Shown here piece by piece: positions 44,890 through 53,123 of a stretch of 64,000 bases of DNA; within the stretch, counting starts at the first letter, position 1; the number at the start of each line of letters is the position of its first letter. Both the position numbers and the translations under genes were made by a program. The notes beneath the pieces were generated by a model. It ran no database searches. It was not told where the DNA came from and saw only the letters and a list, made by a program, of their open reading frames with translations. This DNA comes from Draconibacterium mangrovi_A (GTDB lineage: Bacteria; Bacteroidota; Bacteroidia; Bacteroidales; Prolixibacteraceae): positions 434,001 to 498,000 of the forward strand of contig NZ_JBBIXN010000004.1 of NCBI RefSeq assembly GCF_037646455.1. The letters run 5' to 3'.

Positions 44890-45998
44890 CGGCACGGCCA
44901 AGCCTGAACCGGGTGTTGACGAAACCGGTCTTTGAAAAGGGGATGTATATTATGGATTTTTCGATGTTTGAGTGTATTCTTTTCAGGATCCACATTGTTT
45001 AAAGGCTTTTATTTTTCTATCCATCAGGTCCGGTATTTTTACTTTTAACCGGGACTTTTCACTGCTAAGGCATCACTTTAAGCCACTTTAATCCTCATTT
45101 TTTATTGTTTTGGGCAAGGCTTCGCCAGGTCCCGTAATCAGGACTTTTTCACAAGGGATATCAAAAAGTTTAGGATGGCAGTCCCCAGCGGTGGTGGTCC
45201 GCGCTGATGAAAACGCCAGATGGTCACCAGTTTCCCTTTTCGGCATACCGGACAGAGTAAATGTACATCGGTATGTTCGGGCAGATCGGGTTTGCCCAGT
45301 TCCTGTTGCAGCAATTCCACACAAACTTTTTTCAGCGTACTGCTCAGTATCCCGTAATGGCGGATGCGGGTAAACCCACGCGGCAGTATGTGCAGCGCAA
45401 AACACCGGATAAACATGTCTTCGCTTAAGCCCATCAGGTATTTTTTTCCGCCCTGCCGGTAATCCTTGGCCTGGAAAGTCACCCGTCCGTTTTCGATACT
45501 GCGGATACGGTGGTTACTGATGGCTATTTTGTGGGTGTACCTTCCGAGGTATTCCACTACCTGCTGTGGCCCGAAAAAAGGTTGTTTGCAGTACACTGTC
45601 CAAGGTTTTGAAAACAGCGACTTATAAAGTTCTGCATCTTCAATACCTTGCTGTCGTAATGCCCGTACATATTTTGCCCTGAAGACTTTACTCATTGCCT
45701 TTACCGGGAAAAGGAACTTATTTCTTCCCCTGGCTGCTTTCCACTTACCGGAGGTGGTAATTCCACCACCGGGTACAATACAGTGCAGGTGCGGATGGAG
45801 GCTCAGGTTTTGTCCCCAGGTATGCAGGATGGCGATCATCCCCGGCGCCCCGCCAATAAATTTAGGGTTTCGGGCAAAACCTTTTACCACCTGCCATGCT
45901 GTACCAAAAAGAAGCGAATAAACCAGTTTGGGCCGGTACAGGGCAGGGGGTTCAACTCCTGGGGCAGGGTAAACACAATATGCAAATGCCATTCATTA
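44890..45998 (-). mobile_element. IS91-family insertion sequence remnant
   Basis: Contains a truncated and frameshifted IS91-type transposase, noticeably more GC-rich than the surrounding cassette DNA. The ends are approximate: the right end falls where transposase similarity stops abruptly (about 45995), and the left end is somewhere in the gene-free 44890-45137. IS91-type elements make no target duplication, so the boundary cannot be fixed from flanks. Confidence 0.65.
45138..45995 (-). pseudogene. IS91-family (Y2) transposase, 5'-truncated and frameshifted
   Basis: The intact part reads LVYSLLFGTAWQVVKGFARN, ILHTWGQNLSLHPHLHCIVP (the HUH-like metal motif HPHLH), QQVVEYLGRYTHKIAISNHR with its conserved tyrosine, and a C-terminal zinc-ribbon-like LLCPVCRKGKLV. 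Upstream of LYRPK the matching sequence HLHIVFTLPQELNPL is in another frame: one base is missing in the GGGCAGGGGG run at 45941-45950. The usual N-terminal zinc-finger region of about 100 residues is absent altogether. Not a functional transposase. Confidence 0.82.
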
Positions 45999-46162
45999 TT
46001 GGTTACTTGGCTAATTTACAGTTGTTAACTTATTACGCGCTGCTTTAAACAATGTGGCAAACGAACAGCACTTGCATTTACCGTTAGGCACAAGCGGAGG
46101 AGCAACGTGCAACTAGAAAATTAAACCGATAAAAAGATAATACAACATGATAGCCAACGCAC

Positions 46163-46221
46163 AAAGCAAGAGTGTTCCAGCCCGTCCCACGACCATCCCT
46201 TCGCTGAAACACACTTGCTTT
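46163..46221. repeat. Second-type inverted repeat (copy 1)
   Basis: AAAGCAAGAGTGTTCCAGC (46163-46181) pairs with GCTGAAACACACTTGCTTT (46203-46221), with two mismatches, around CCGTCCCACGACCATCCCTTC. GCCAAC precedes it. CCATCCCTTCGCTG recurs at 49961 and, varied, at 52748. It may be a divergent class of cassette site or a terminator. Confidence 0.6.
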
Positions 46222-46247
46222 ATTTGCCATCGCTCTGAACCAATAAC

Positions 46248-47609
46248 TTAATTGACTCTTAAAGCAGGGATTTGATGCCCTCCTTGATTTAAGATTAATT
46301 TTTCGACTTTTTGACTTGAATTTTTCAAAAACGAAATTTTAGCTTCGACTTCTTTAAGGATAAACTCTGATTCGGATACTGGCAGTAATTCTAATTTTGG
46401 TTGACCCGTTGGTTGACAAAATAAGCTGCCATTGTTGACTGAAACAGTAAAAATAAAACCAGGCTTAAGTTCATATTCACCTACATAAGACTGCATAATA
46501 TCATCAGAGAGCTTTATAGTATTTATAACTTCTGGGATTTTATAATCTTCGCCAAATACTATGGCAATTAAATCTTTGTTTATTCGGCTGATTGGTATTT
46601 GCTCAAAATTTGATAAAATGATAGTGCAAATATCATCATCAGTAAAGCGACTGATATTGGAAGTAAAACCATCGATTTCTCCAGAATGAGTTATCATCTT
46701 GTGATTAAAAATATTAACAACTCCCCAACCAAAGGCATAATTGTCTTTAAATGGAGTAAATATTGTTTCAAGTGATTTTTTCGTAATAAGTTTCTCTGTG
46801 TATAAAGCCCTATCCCAAATATATAAATCTTCAACAGTGGAATATAAAGCTCCTGAAGCAGAAGCATTTGACATGTTCCTGAATTTTGCGTTCACAATTT
46901 CATTGTTTCTGAAACAGTATCCTTGTGCCATATTATTGATTACATTCTCAGGTTTTTCAAATCCTGAATTCTCCATTTTTAATGGTTCAAAAATATTTTC
47001 CTCAATATAGTCAGCATAGGGCATATTACTAATTTGTTCGATGATTAAGCCTAATAATATGTAATTTGAGTTGCTGTATTTAAACTTTTCACCCGGATTA
47101 AATTTTAATTTTTTGCTTTTAAATGTTTCAATTGTTTCTGAAATGGTAAAGTGAAAAACTCTTCTATTATTATCGAAATCTTCAAATTCAGTATGATTAG
47201 GTATACCCGATGTACAAGTCAATAAATGTTTAATTGTAATATCATCACCTCTTGGGTAATCAGGGATGAATTTTATGAGTTTATCATCAAGGCTTAATTT
47301 ATTGTGTTCTACTAATTGCATTATACAGACTGCCGTAAACCCCTTTGTAAGTGAACCAATTCTGAATTTAGTTTGTGGCGTATTTTCAACATCAAATTGA
47401 TAACTCGATTTACCATAACCTTTACTTGACAAAACTTGACCATCTTTAGCGATAAGAATTGAACCACTAAACTGTTTCATTTGCACGTAAGCATTGATAT
47501 AGTCATCAACCTTTTTCTGAATATCGCTGTGTTGAGCTGACAAAGTAGCTGTCTGACAAAAACATAAAAATGCTATTAGCAAAAATGGTAAAATGATATT
47601 CCTTTTCAT
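46248..47609 (-). CDS. Exported serine hydrolase, class C beta-lactamase-like
   Basis: 453 residues with a signal peptide (1-26). SLTK (S-x-x-K, about residue 88), YSNSNY (Y-x-N, about 176) and HSGEIDGF (H-x-G in place of K-T-G) give the full penicillin-binding-protein/esterase triad, and the C-terminal ~100 residues form a separate beta domain (SYVGEYELKPGFIFTVSVNN). Probably a D-amino-acid peptidase or esterase. Lies antisense to the array and two bases after the small membrane-protein gene, with which it forms a bicistronic unit. Confidence 0.85.
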   Translation of the reverse strand: MKRNIILPFLLIAFLCFCQTATLSAQHSDIQKKVDDYINAYVQMKQFSGSILIAKDGQVLSSKGYGKSSYQFDVENTPQTKFRIGSLTKGFTAVCIMQLVEHNKLSLDDKLIKFIPDYPRGDDITIKHLLTCTSGIPNHTEFEDFDNNRRVFHFTISETIETFKSKKLKFNPGEKFKYSNSNYILLGLIIEQISNMPYADYIEENIFEPLKMENSGFEKPENVINNMAQGYCFRNNEIVNAKFRNMSNASASGALYSTVEDLYIWDRALYTEKLITKKSLETIFTPFKDNYAFGWGVVNIFNHKMITHSGEIDGFTSNISRFTDDDICTIILSNFEQIPISRINKDLIAIVFGEDYKIPEVINTIKLSDDIMQSYVGEYELKPGFIFTVSVNNGSLFCQPTGQPKLELLPVSESEFILKEVEAKISFLKNSSQKVEKLILNQGGHQIPALRVN

Positions 47610-47611
47610 AA

Positions 47612-47959
47612 TTATGATTTTTTAGATTGGGTGTTTGAATATTTTTCGATAACAAAAAGTAGAATAAAACCTACTGCGATAAAAATAGATTCAATTCCAT
47701 AGGGCAAGGGACTTTCTGAACTTAATTTCAAATAATGTATTAATACCAATCCAATGCCACTTAATAAAATTACTATTCCCCATTTTAAATTGCCGCCAAC
47801 AATTGTTTTTGGCAGGTTTAAACTGTCGAGTTTTATTTCTTCTTTGCTTTTTTCAATAAGCTTATTAATAAGCCTGTGCTCAGAGATTGATTTTATAATG
47901 CCTATTAAACCCCAGAAGCAAATACCGAGGATTATTGAAGCTACTAATCCGTCATCCAT
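47612..47959 (-). CDS. Small membrane protein, unknown
   Basis: 115 residues. Helix 1 at the N-terminus (ASIILGICFWGLIGII), a cytoplasmic-looking charged loop (EKSKEEIKLDSLNLPKTIV), then two more helices (WGIVILLSGIGLVLIHYL and GIESIFIAVGFILLFVIE). No family recognised. Translationally linked to the serine hydrolase downstream (two-base gap), so it may act with it. Confidence 0.6.
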   Translation of the reverse strand: MDDGLVASIILGICFWGLIGIIKSISEHRLINKLIEKSKEEIKLDSLNLPKTIVGGNLKWGIVILLSGIGLVLIHYLKLSSESPLPYGIESIFIAVGFILLFVIEKYSNTQSKKS

Positions 47960-48185
47960 GATTTTTAAATTTTAATGATTAATAAAATAGAAACATGGAC
48001 AAATCAACAATGTAAAATACTGGTGTGCAAACAATTTATTTAAACTACCAAGGATTTTATTTAAGCTGATTTATTATTGATTTAGTACCTCTTAGATAGA
48101 ATAGAATACCGTTTACATAGAATTATTGGTATGTTGAATAAGGTTTTCTTATTTATTCTGTCGTTTGTGTAATTTTAGCCTTAAT

Positions 48186-49226
48186 ATGAGATATAAAACC
48201 CTTAATAGTATTGAAATTCTGGTTCATGCATTCTGTTGGATTTCATTCACCATTTTGTTAATCCATTTTAATGCAATGTCCTTTCATTATCTCCAAGGCG
48301 ATTTAATGGATTTACCGGTATTGTTCGGAACCTTTATTAATATAATACTGTTCTATTTTAACTTTTTCTATTTATTCCCACGATACAAATCGAAAAAGAT
48401 AAATATAATTGTGTATTCTCTTTGGATAATTGTTCTAGTTATTATTTTCAGTGTCATAGAAAACAGTTTTGACTATTTATATGCAGTTTTTAGAACGAAA
48501 GACAATGTAATAACCTTACAAGTTGGAGAATTACTATTTACAAGCTTTCTAAATCTGTTTTTTATCCTAGTGTCTGTTTTATATTCAATTATTCGGGACT
48601 GGTTAAAAATGGAAGTAATAAAAAGAAAACTTACCGAAGAAAACCTTAAACTGGAACTAAACTTCTTAAAATCACAAATCAGCCCTCATTTCCTATTCAA
48701 TTCTTTAAATAATTTGTACTCGATTGCTATAAAAAATGATGACGAAGAAACTGCCTCAGGTTTATCAAAACTTTCAACTATGATGCGATTCATGCTTGAT
48801 ACATCGGATAAAACTATTGTTAAACTCAACGAAGAGATTGAATATTTAAAAAGCTATATCGAAATGCAAAAATTACGCTTTTTAGAATCAGATGATATTA
48901 ACATTTCCTTTAATACTATTGGAAATACCAATATATTTAATTTACCACCGTTTTTATTGATTAATTTTATTGAAAACGCTTTTAAACATGGAATTGACTA
49001 TAAAAAGCCATCTAAGATTGACATTATGTTAGCAGTCGATAAAAACAAACTATTATTTAAAGTTGAAAATACAATTCATCAGATTAAAAAAAATGAGGAC
49101 AATTCTAAATTAGGTTTAGATAACGTAAAAAAAAGACTTGATTTGATTTATGGAACAGATTATAGCTTGAGTATTAATCCGACGAGTGAAAAACACCTTG
49201 TAGAACTGACTATAAAAAGTTTATAA
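48186..49226 (+). CDS. LytS-type sensor histidine kinase (pair 1)
   Basis: 346 residues from ATG 48186. Four membrane helices (about 1-145) are followed by a short coiled coil and the HisKA-like domain with ISPHFLFNSLNNLYSIA, whose His is the phosphorylation site of LytS/YehU-type kinases. The ATPase domain has PPFLLINFIENAFKHGI (N box) and KLGLDNVKKRLDLIYG (G box). No periplasmic sensor domain, so the signal is probably membrane-linked. The frame extends to TTG 48165 without similarity. Followed after six bases by its response regulator. Confidence 0.88.
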   Translation: MRYKTLNSIEILVHAFCWISFTILLIHFNAMSFHYLQGDLMDLPVLFGTFINIILFYFNFFYLFPRYKSKKINIIVYSLWIIVLVIIFSVIENSFDYLYAVFRTKDNVITLQVGELLFTSFLNLFFILVSVLYSIIRDWLKMEVIKRKLTEENLKLELNFLKSQISPHFLFNSLNNLYSIAIKNDDEETASGLSKLSTMMRFMLDTSDKTIVKLNEEIEYLKSYIEMQKLRFLESDDINISFNTIGNTNIFNLPPFLLINFIENAFKHGIDYKKPSKIDIMLAVDKNKLLFKVENTIHQIKKNEDNSKLGLDNVKKRLDLIYGTDYSLSINPTSEKHLVELTIKSL

Positions 49227-49232
49227 CCAGAT

Positions 49233-49946
49233 ATGTACTGTATTGCAATAGATGATGAGCCAAGAGCTCTTGAAATTATTGAAAAGTATGTGGGCAAAAT
49301 CGATTTCCTTAATTTGGCAACCACATTTCGAGACCCAATTGAGGCAATTGACTATTTAATGAAACATAATATTGATTTAATATTTTTGGATATCAATATG
49401 CCAGGTATTTTTGGCACTGAATTGGTTAAAGTATTGAAAAATAGCCCGATGATTATTTTTACAACCGCATACTCTGAGTACGCTATTGAAAGTTATGAAT
49501 TAGATGCAGTAGATTATTTATTAAAACCTTTTGAATTTGAGCGGTTCTTAAAATCAGTTATTAAAGCTCAAGAATTAAAGAAACTGAAGCATGAAAAATC
49601 GAAAACTCAAATAGTAAAAAGCAGTTCGGTTGACACAAAAATTCTGATTAAAAGTGGCTCTGAAATACATCAGGTTAATATTGACGATATCATTTATATT
49701 GAAGGGCTTGGTAATTATGCAACTATTCATACGAATAATGAAAAAATTGTTACCTATAAAAGTTTAGGAGATGTTTTAGATTTATTGCCAGCAAAACTGT
49801 TTGTAAGAATTCACAAATCATATATTGTAGCTATACAACATATAAAATCCTATGAGGTTCATCAAGTGAAAATTGAGGGAAAAACTTTACCGATTGGAAA
49901 AATCTATCGAAAAGAGTTTATAGAATTAATGAAAATTCAAAATTAG
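49233..49946 (+). CDS. LytTR-family response regulator (pair 1)
   Basis: 237 residues. Receiver domain (1-120) with IDDEPRA, the phosphorylatable Asp in LIFLDINMPGIFG (about 54), TTAYSEYA and the lysine of LLKPFEFER. C-terminal LytTR DNA-binding domain (about 140-235) with IIYIEGLGNYATIHTNNEKI and FVRIHKSYIVAIQHI. Partner of the kinase six bases upstream. LytTR regulators bind short direct repeats and often control exported or cell-surface proteins; the target here is unknown. Confidence 0.9.
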   Translation: MYCIAIDDEPRALEIIEKYVGKIDFLNLATTFRDPIEAIDYLMKHNIDLIFLDINMPGIFGTELVKVLKNSPMIIFTTAYSEYAIESYELDAVDYLLKPFEFERFLKSVIKAQELKKLKHEKSKTQIVKSSSVDTKILIKSGSEIHQVNIDDIIYIEGLGNYATIHTNNEKIVTYKSLGDVLDLLPAKLFVRIHKSYIVAIQHIKSYEVHQVKIEGKTLPIGKIYRKEFIELMKIQN

Positions 49947-49960
49947 AATGTCGACACACA

Positions 49961-50001
49961 CCATCCCTTCGCTGCCAAACACATGCTTTTTTTGCTATCG
50001 C
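49961..50001. repeat. Second-type repeat (copy 2, half)
   Basis: CCATCCCTTCGCTGCCAAAC followed by ACATGCTTTTTTTGCTATCGC repeats the right half of the element at 46163-46221 (CCATCCCTTCGCTGAAACAC..TTGCTTTATTTGCCATCGC). It sits 15 bases after the LytTR gene, where an array site would be expected. Confidence 0.5.
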
Positions 50002-50122
50002 ACGACTTAAATATAGATAGTTACAATTTAAAACGATAATTTACCGACTCTGCAACAAAAATTTATGAATGAGTTTTCCATCCTGTTACTTTGACAATTA
50101 TTAATCAATAAAATTTAAAAGG

Positions 50123-50956
50123 ATGAGAACATTTATTTATTTAAGTTTAGCATTATTTTTATTTGCAGAAAGCTTGTTTGCACAGGACAAGCATGTTGAC
50201 AAATATTTTAAGATTAACCCATGTGAGATTAAACAAGAGGATTCTAAAATTCAAGAATATGATGTTAACTTAAAATGGAAAAATATTGACCCTATAAGTG
50301 GATCCAAAATAACTTGCAGTGCCATTAAAGCAAAGTATTCATGTGGATTAGACTCGGGTTTAGTTAAATGGTCGGATGTATTTCTGTTTAATATTAATAA
50401 TTTCAAACAGAAATTAGAAAACGGAAACAGGCTTGAGGCTTTTGATGATTTTGAGTATAAACCAAATTTCTTCTCTTTTGCATCGGAGAAATATTATACT
50501 GATATTCCTCCAAATCTTAAAGAAATTGCATCATGGTTTATATTGGATGCAATTCAAATGCATGGGATAAACGAAATATTTTTTGATAGTCTTACTTTTT
50601 GTACGCCATTTTACCCTGAAACTTTAGATACATTTTCACTAAAAGTAGAAAATGGAATTACTTTTAAATCACAATATGCTAAATTCGTTTGGTCAGGAAT
50701 TACAAAAATGAACGGTGAAATTTGTGCAATAATTAATTATGAATCATTTTTTAATCCTGTTTCAATGGATGTGCCAGGGTACGCTTTTCAAGGAAGGTCT
50801 TTGTATTGGGGCGAAATATGGATTTCATTGGTCGACAAACAGTTTGAATATGCCAAAATGGTTGAAGATATTATAATAAAACTTAAATCTCCTCAATTTA
50901 CTGATGGTAAATTAATTAATATGCAGAGAGAAATTGTTTTCGAAAAAGAAAATTAA
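50123..50956 (+). CDS. Exported protein of unknown function
   Basis: 277 residues with a signal peptide (MRTFIYLSLALFLFAESLFAQ). No lipobox. The mature protein is mixed alpha/beta with four cysteines (INPCEI, KITCSAI, KYSCGLD, LTFCTPF) and a C-terminal beta-rich part (FVWSGITKMNGEICAIINYE). I do not recognise the family. It stands between the two LytS/LytTR pairs and just upstream of the second kinase, so it may be the sensed or controlled protein. Confidence 0.6.
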   Translation: MRTFIYLSLALFLFAESLFAQDKHVDKYFKINPCEIKQEDSKIQEYDVNLKWKNIDPISGSKITCSAIKAKYSCGLDSGLVKWSDVFLFNINNFKQKLENGNRLEAFDDFEYKPNFFSFASEKYYTDIPPNLKEIASWFILDAIQMHGINEIFFDSLTFCTPFYPETLDTFSLKVENGITFKSQYAKFVWSGITKMNGEICAIINYESFFNPVSMDVPGYAFQGRSLYWGEIWISLVDKQFEYAKMVEDIIIKLKSPQFTDGKLINMQREIVFEKEN

Positions 50957-50971
50957 AAGATTATTGATGCT

Positions 50972-51993
50972 ATGAAAAAAAAAAGAAAATAGCTTTTGTA
51001 TCTGCATTAATATTTAGTGTTATATACTCTTTGCTCTTCAAATGGGCACAAACAGGAAATCCTTTAAAGGTTGAAACAATAATATACGGAACTATTATTT
51101 TTCTGAATATTATAATTGTGGGTGGCATTGCCCATAATTCTTACCATAAATCTACAAGTAAAACTTCAATGCAATTAAAAAAGAGTATTTTACCGTCATA
51201 CACTCTTTTTGTCATAATTGCTTTATCAATTTCTCTATCTCTTATTAGTATTGGAGTATACTCTTTTTATCTTATAAAAGGATTAGATACTACAGGTTTC
51301 CTAAAACATTTATTTCAAGTGGAACTCTCTAGTGCTATCAAACAGTTTTCAATTTGGATTTTAATCGGCTCAGCTTTCCTTTTTTACATTATTTGGCGAA
51401 AAGCGATAGAACGGGAGCAAAAATTGCGAGAAGAAAACTTGAAATATAAATACCAAAATCTAAAATCTCAGGTTAATCCCCATTTCTTATTTAACAGCCT
51501 GAATACGCTTTCGGAAATAGTATATGAAGATGCTAAAATAGCTGACAAATACATTCAAAAGTTGTCAGGGATATACAGATACATTTTGGAAAATGAAGAA
51601 ATTGATTTAGTGACTCTAAACAAAGAAATTGAATTTGTAAAGCAGTATTTTGAAATTCAGAAAGTTCGTGACAATGATAAGATTTTGTTGGAAATAGAAT
51701 GTCATAATGCAGATGAATTTAAAGTTGTACCTGTATCTTTACAGATTTTGGTTGAAAATGCCCTAAAACATAATTCGAGGTCAGAAAAAGTACCGTTGAA
51801 AATCAGTATAGAAAGAAATAATGATAAAATTGTGGTTTCTAATAATATTCTAAGAAAAAATATTTTAGTAAGTAAATCAAAAACAGGCTTGTTGAACTTA
51901 AAAGAAAGAGTAAAACTTATTCTTGACAAAGATTTGATATATGAGGAAGATAACAACCAATTTATTGTAAAACTACCCATTATTAAGCCGTAG
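50972..51993 (+). CDS. LytS-type sensor histidine kinase (pair 2), start frameshifted in poly-A
   Basis: The kinase frame contains three membrane helices (about residues 10-150), then VNPHFLFNSLNTLSEIVYED with the phospho-acceptor His, and the ATPase domain (VSLQILVENALKHNS, KTGLLNLKERVKLIL). The only in-frame start is TTG 51031, inside a helix. ATG 50972 is followed by ten A, which puts it one base out of frame; with eight or eleven A it would give an MKKKK-type N-terminus continuing as IAFVSALIFSVIYS. Slippage at the tract, phase variation or a sequencing error could each explain this. Overlaps no neighbour; the response regulator follows after two bases. Confidence 0.8.
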
Positions 51994-51995
51994 AG

Positions 51996-52745
51996 ATGAA
52001 AGTGTTAATAATAGAGGACGAAAAACCTGCTGCACATAAGTTATTAAGATTGTTAGGGGAAATAAACCCAGACATTGAGATTATGGATGTTTTAAAATCG
52101 GTAGAAGACTCTATAAATTGGTTTTTGCACAATCCAAGACCTGACTTGATATTCATGGATATTCAACTTGAAGACGGAATTTGTTTTGAAATATTTGAAA
52201 GCAAGCCGATTCATACCCCCATAATTTTCACAACCGCTTATGATGATTATACATTAAAAGCATTCAAAGTTAATAGTATTGACTACCTGTTAAAACCGAT
52301 TGATTCGGATGAACTTAAAAATGCAATAGATAAATTCAACGTGCATTATAAACAAAACGATTATTCAAGGTTTGAGTCAATTATTACTCAGTTACAACCT
52401 AAAACAAAAGAAAGATTCTTGATTAAAATTGGGGAACATTACAAGTCGTTACAGACATCAATGATTAATTGTTTTTACATCAATGAGAGATGTAATTTTA
52501 TTCATGCATATAATGGAAAAAATTATCCCATTGATTATTCCCTTGATAAAATCGAGCAACTGATTGATTCAAAATCATTCTTTAGGATTAACAGGAATTT
52601 TATAATTAACTATTCGGCAATCCAGGATATTATTGCCTATTCATCGAATAGATTAAAAATTGTACTAAAAGTCTGTACTGAAAAAGAAGATATAATTGTA
52701 AGTAGAGAACGTGTTTCGGATTTTAAAGAATGGATTGATAGATGA
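51996..52745 (+). CDS. LytTR-family response regulator (pair 2)
   Basis: 249 residues: receiver domain with IIEDEKPAA, phosphorylatable Asp in LIFMDIQLEDG (about 54), TTAYDDYT and LLKPIDSDEL, then a LytTR domain with INCFYINERCNFIHAYNGKN and FFRINRNFIINYSAIQDI. Paralogue of the regulator at 49233 and partner of the kinase two bases upstream. The two pairs are similar but not recent duplicates. Confidence 0.9.
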   Translation: MKVLIIEDEKPAAHKLLRLLGEINPDIEIMDVLKSVEDSINWFLHNPRPDLIFMDIQLEDGICFEIFESKPIHTPIIFTTAYDDYTLKAFKVNSIDYLLKPIDSDELKNAIDKFNVHYKQNDYSRFESIITQLQPKTKERFLIKIGEHYKSLQTSMINCFYINERCNFIHAYNGKNYPIDYSLDKIEQLIDSKSFFRINRNFIINYSAIQDIIAYSSNRLKIVLKVCTEKEDIIVSRERVSDFKEWIDR

Positions 52746-52747
52746 TT

Positions 52748-52837
52748 CCTTCCCTTCGCTTGAATACAAATTGCCAAGCCACACAAGCCAAACGCAAAAA
52801 TCAAAGCTTAGCAAAGAGTATTCAAGCCCTTCCGCAC
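52748..52837. repeat. Second-type inverted repeat (copy 3)
   Basis: CCTTCCCTTCGCTTGAATAC (52748-52767) and GTATTCAAGCCCTTCCGCAC (52818-52837) contain the perfect ten-base inverted pair GCTTGAATAC / GTATTCAAGC. ACGGTTAGATT follows, resembling a site core. It begins three bases after the second LytTR gene. The whole gap 52746-53123 has no gene: it holds this repeat and the short site at 52894. Confidence 0.55.
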
Positions 52838-52893
52838 GGTTAGATTAGTACATTGATAAAAAAGAATTAATTTTAGAGATTGATAATAAGGGC

Positions 52894-52916
52894 AGCACAC
52901 AACATCCGTTGTGTGG
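52894..52916 (+). other. Collapsed attC-like site opening cassette 12
   Basis: GCACACAAC, four bases (ATCC), then GTTGTGTGGC: two arms with no L-arms or loop, forming a short palindrome. TTGTGTGGC, the start of cassette 12, is the exact complement of GCCACACAAC that closes it at 54946. The left arm does not match the start of the preceding segment, so this is probably a deletion or fusion product. Confidence 0.65.
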
Positions 52917-53123
52917 CATAATGGCGCGTTTAAAGCACTTTCCAAAAGTTGAAAAATTTGGAGTTATTTCTTTGTTTAATTGATTTTTATTTTGGTAAAT
53001 ATAATAGCTCCTGAGAGCAAGTAGAAAATAATAAAATCACAAAAAGGTAGCAATAATTAATAAAGAAACAATCTTCTTTTTCGTTATTTAAAATTACTGG
53101 AAATTATTTTATTACTAGAAACT

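Larger units (their letters stand above)
44862..46091 (+). other. attC-like site of cassette 10, split by an IS91-family remnant
   Basis: Left arm GTTGGTAAC (44862-44870; complement of the cassette start TTACCAACC) followed by AAATAAGCGTTCGGGCGG. Right arm CGAACAGCACTTGCATTTACC ends in GTTAGGCAC (46083-46091). The arms pair imperfectly (AAATAAGCGTTCG with CGAACAGCACTTGCATTT). About 1.1 kb carrying transposase DNA separates them. Confidence 0.65.
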
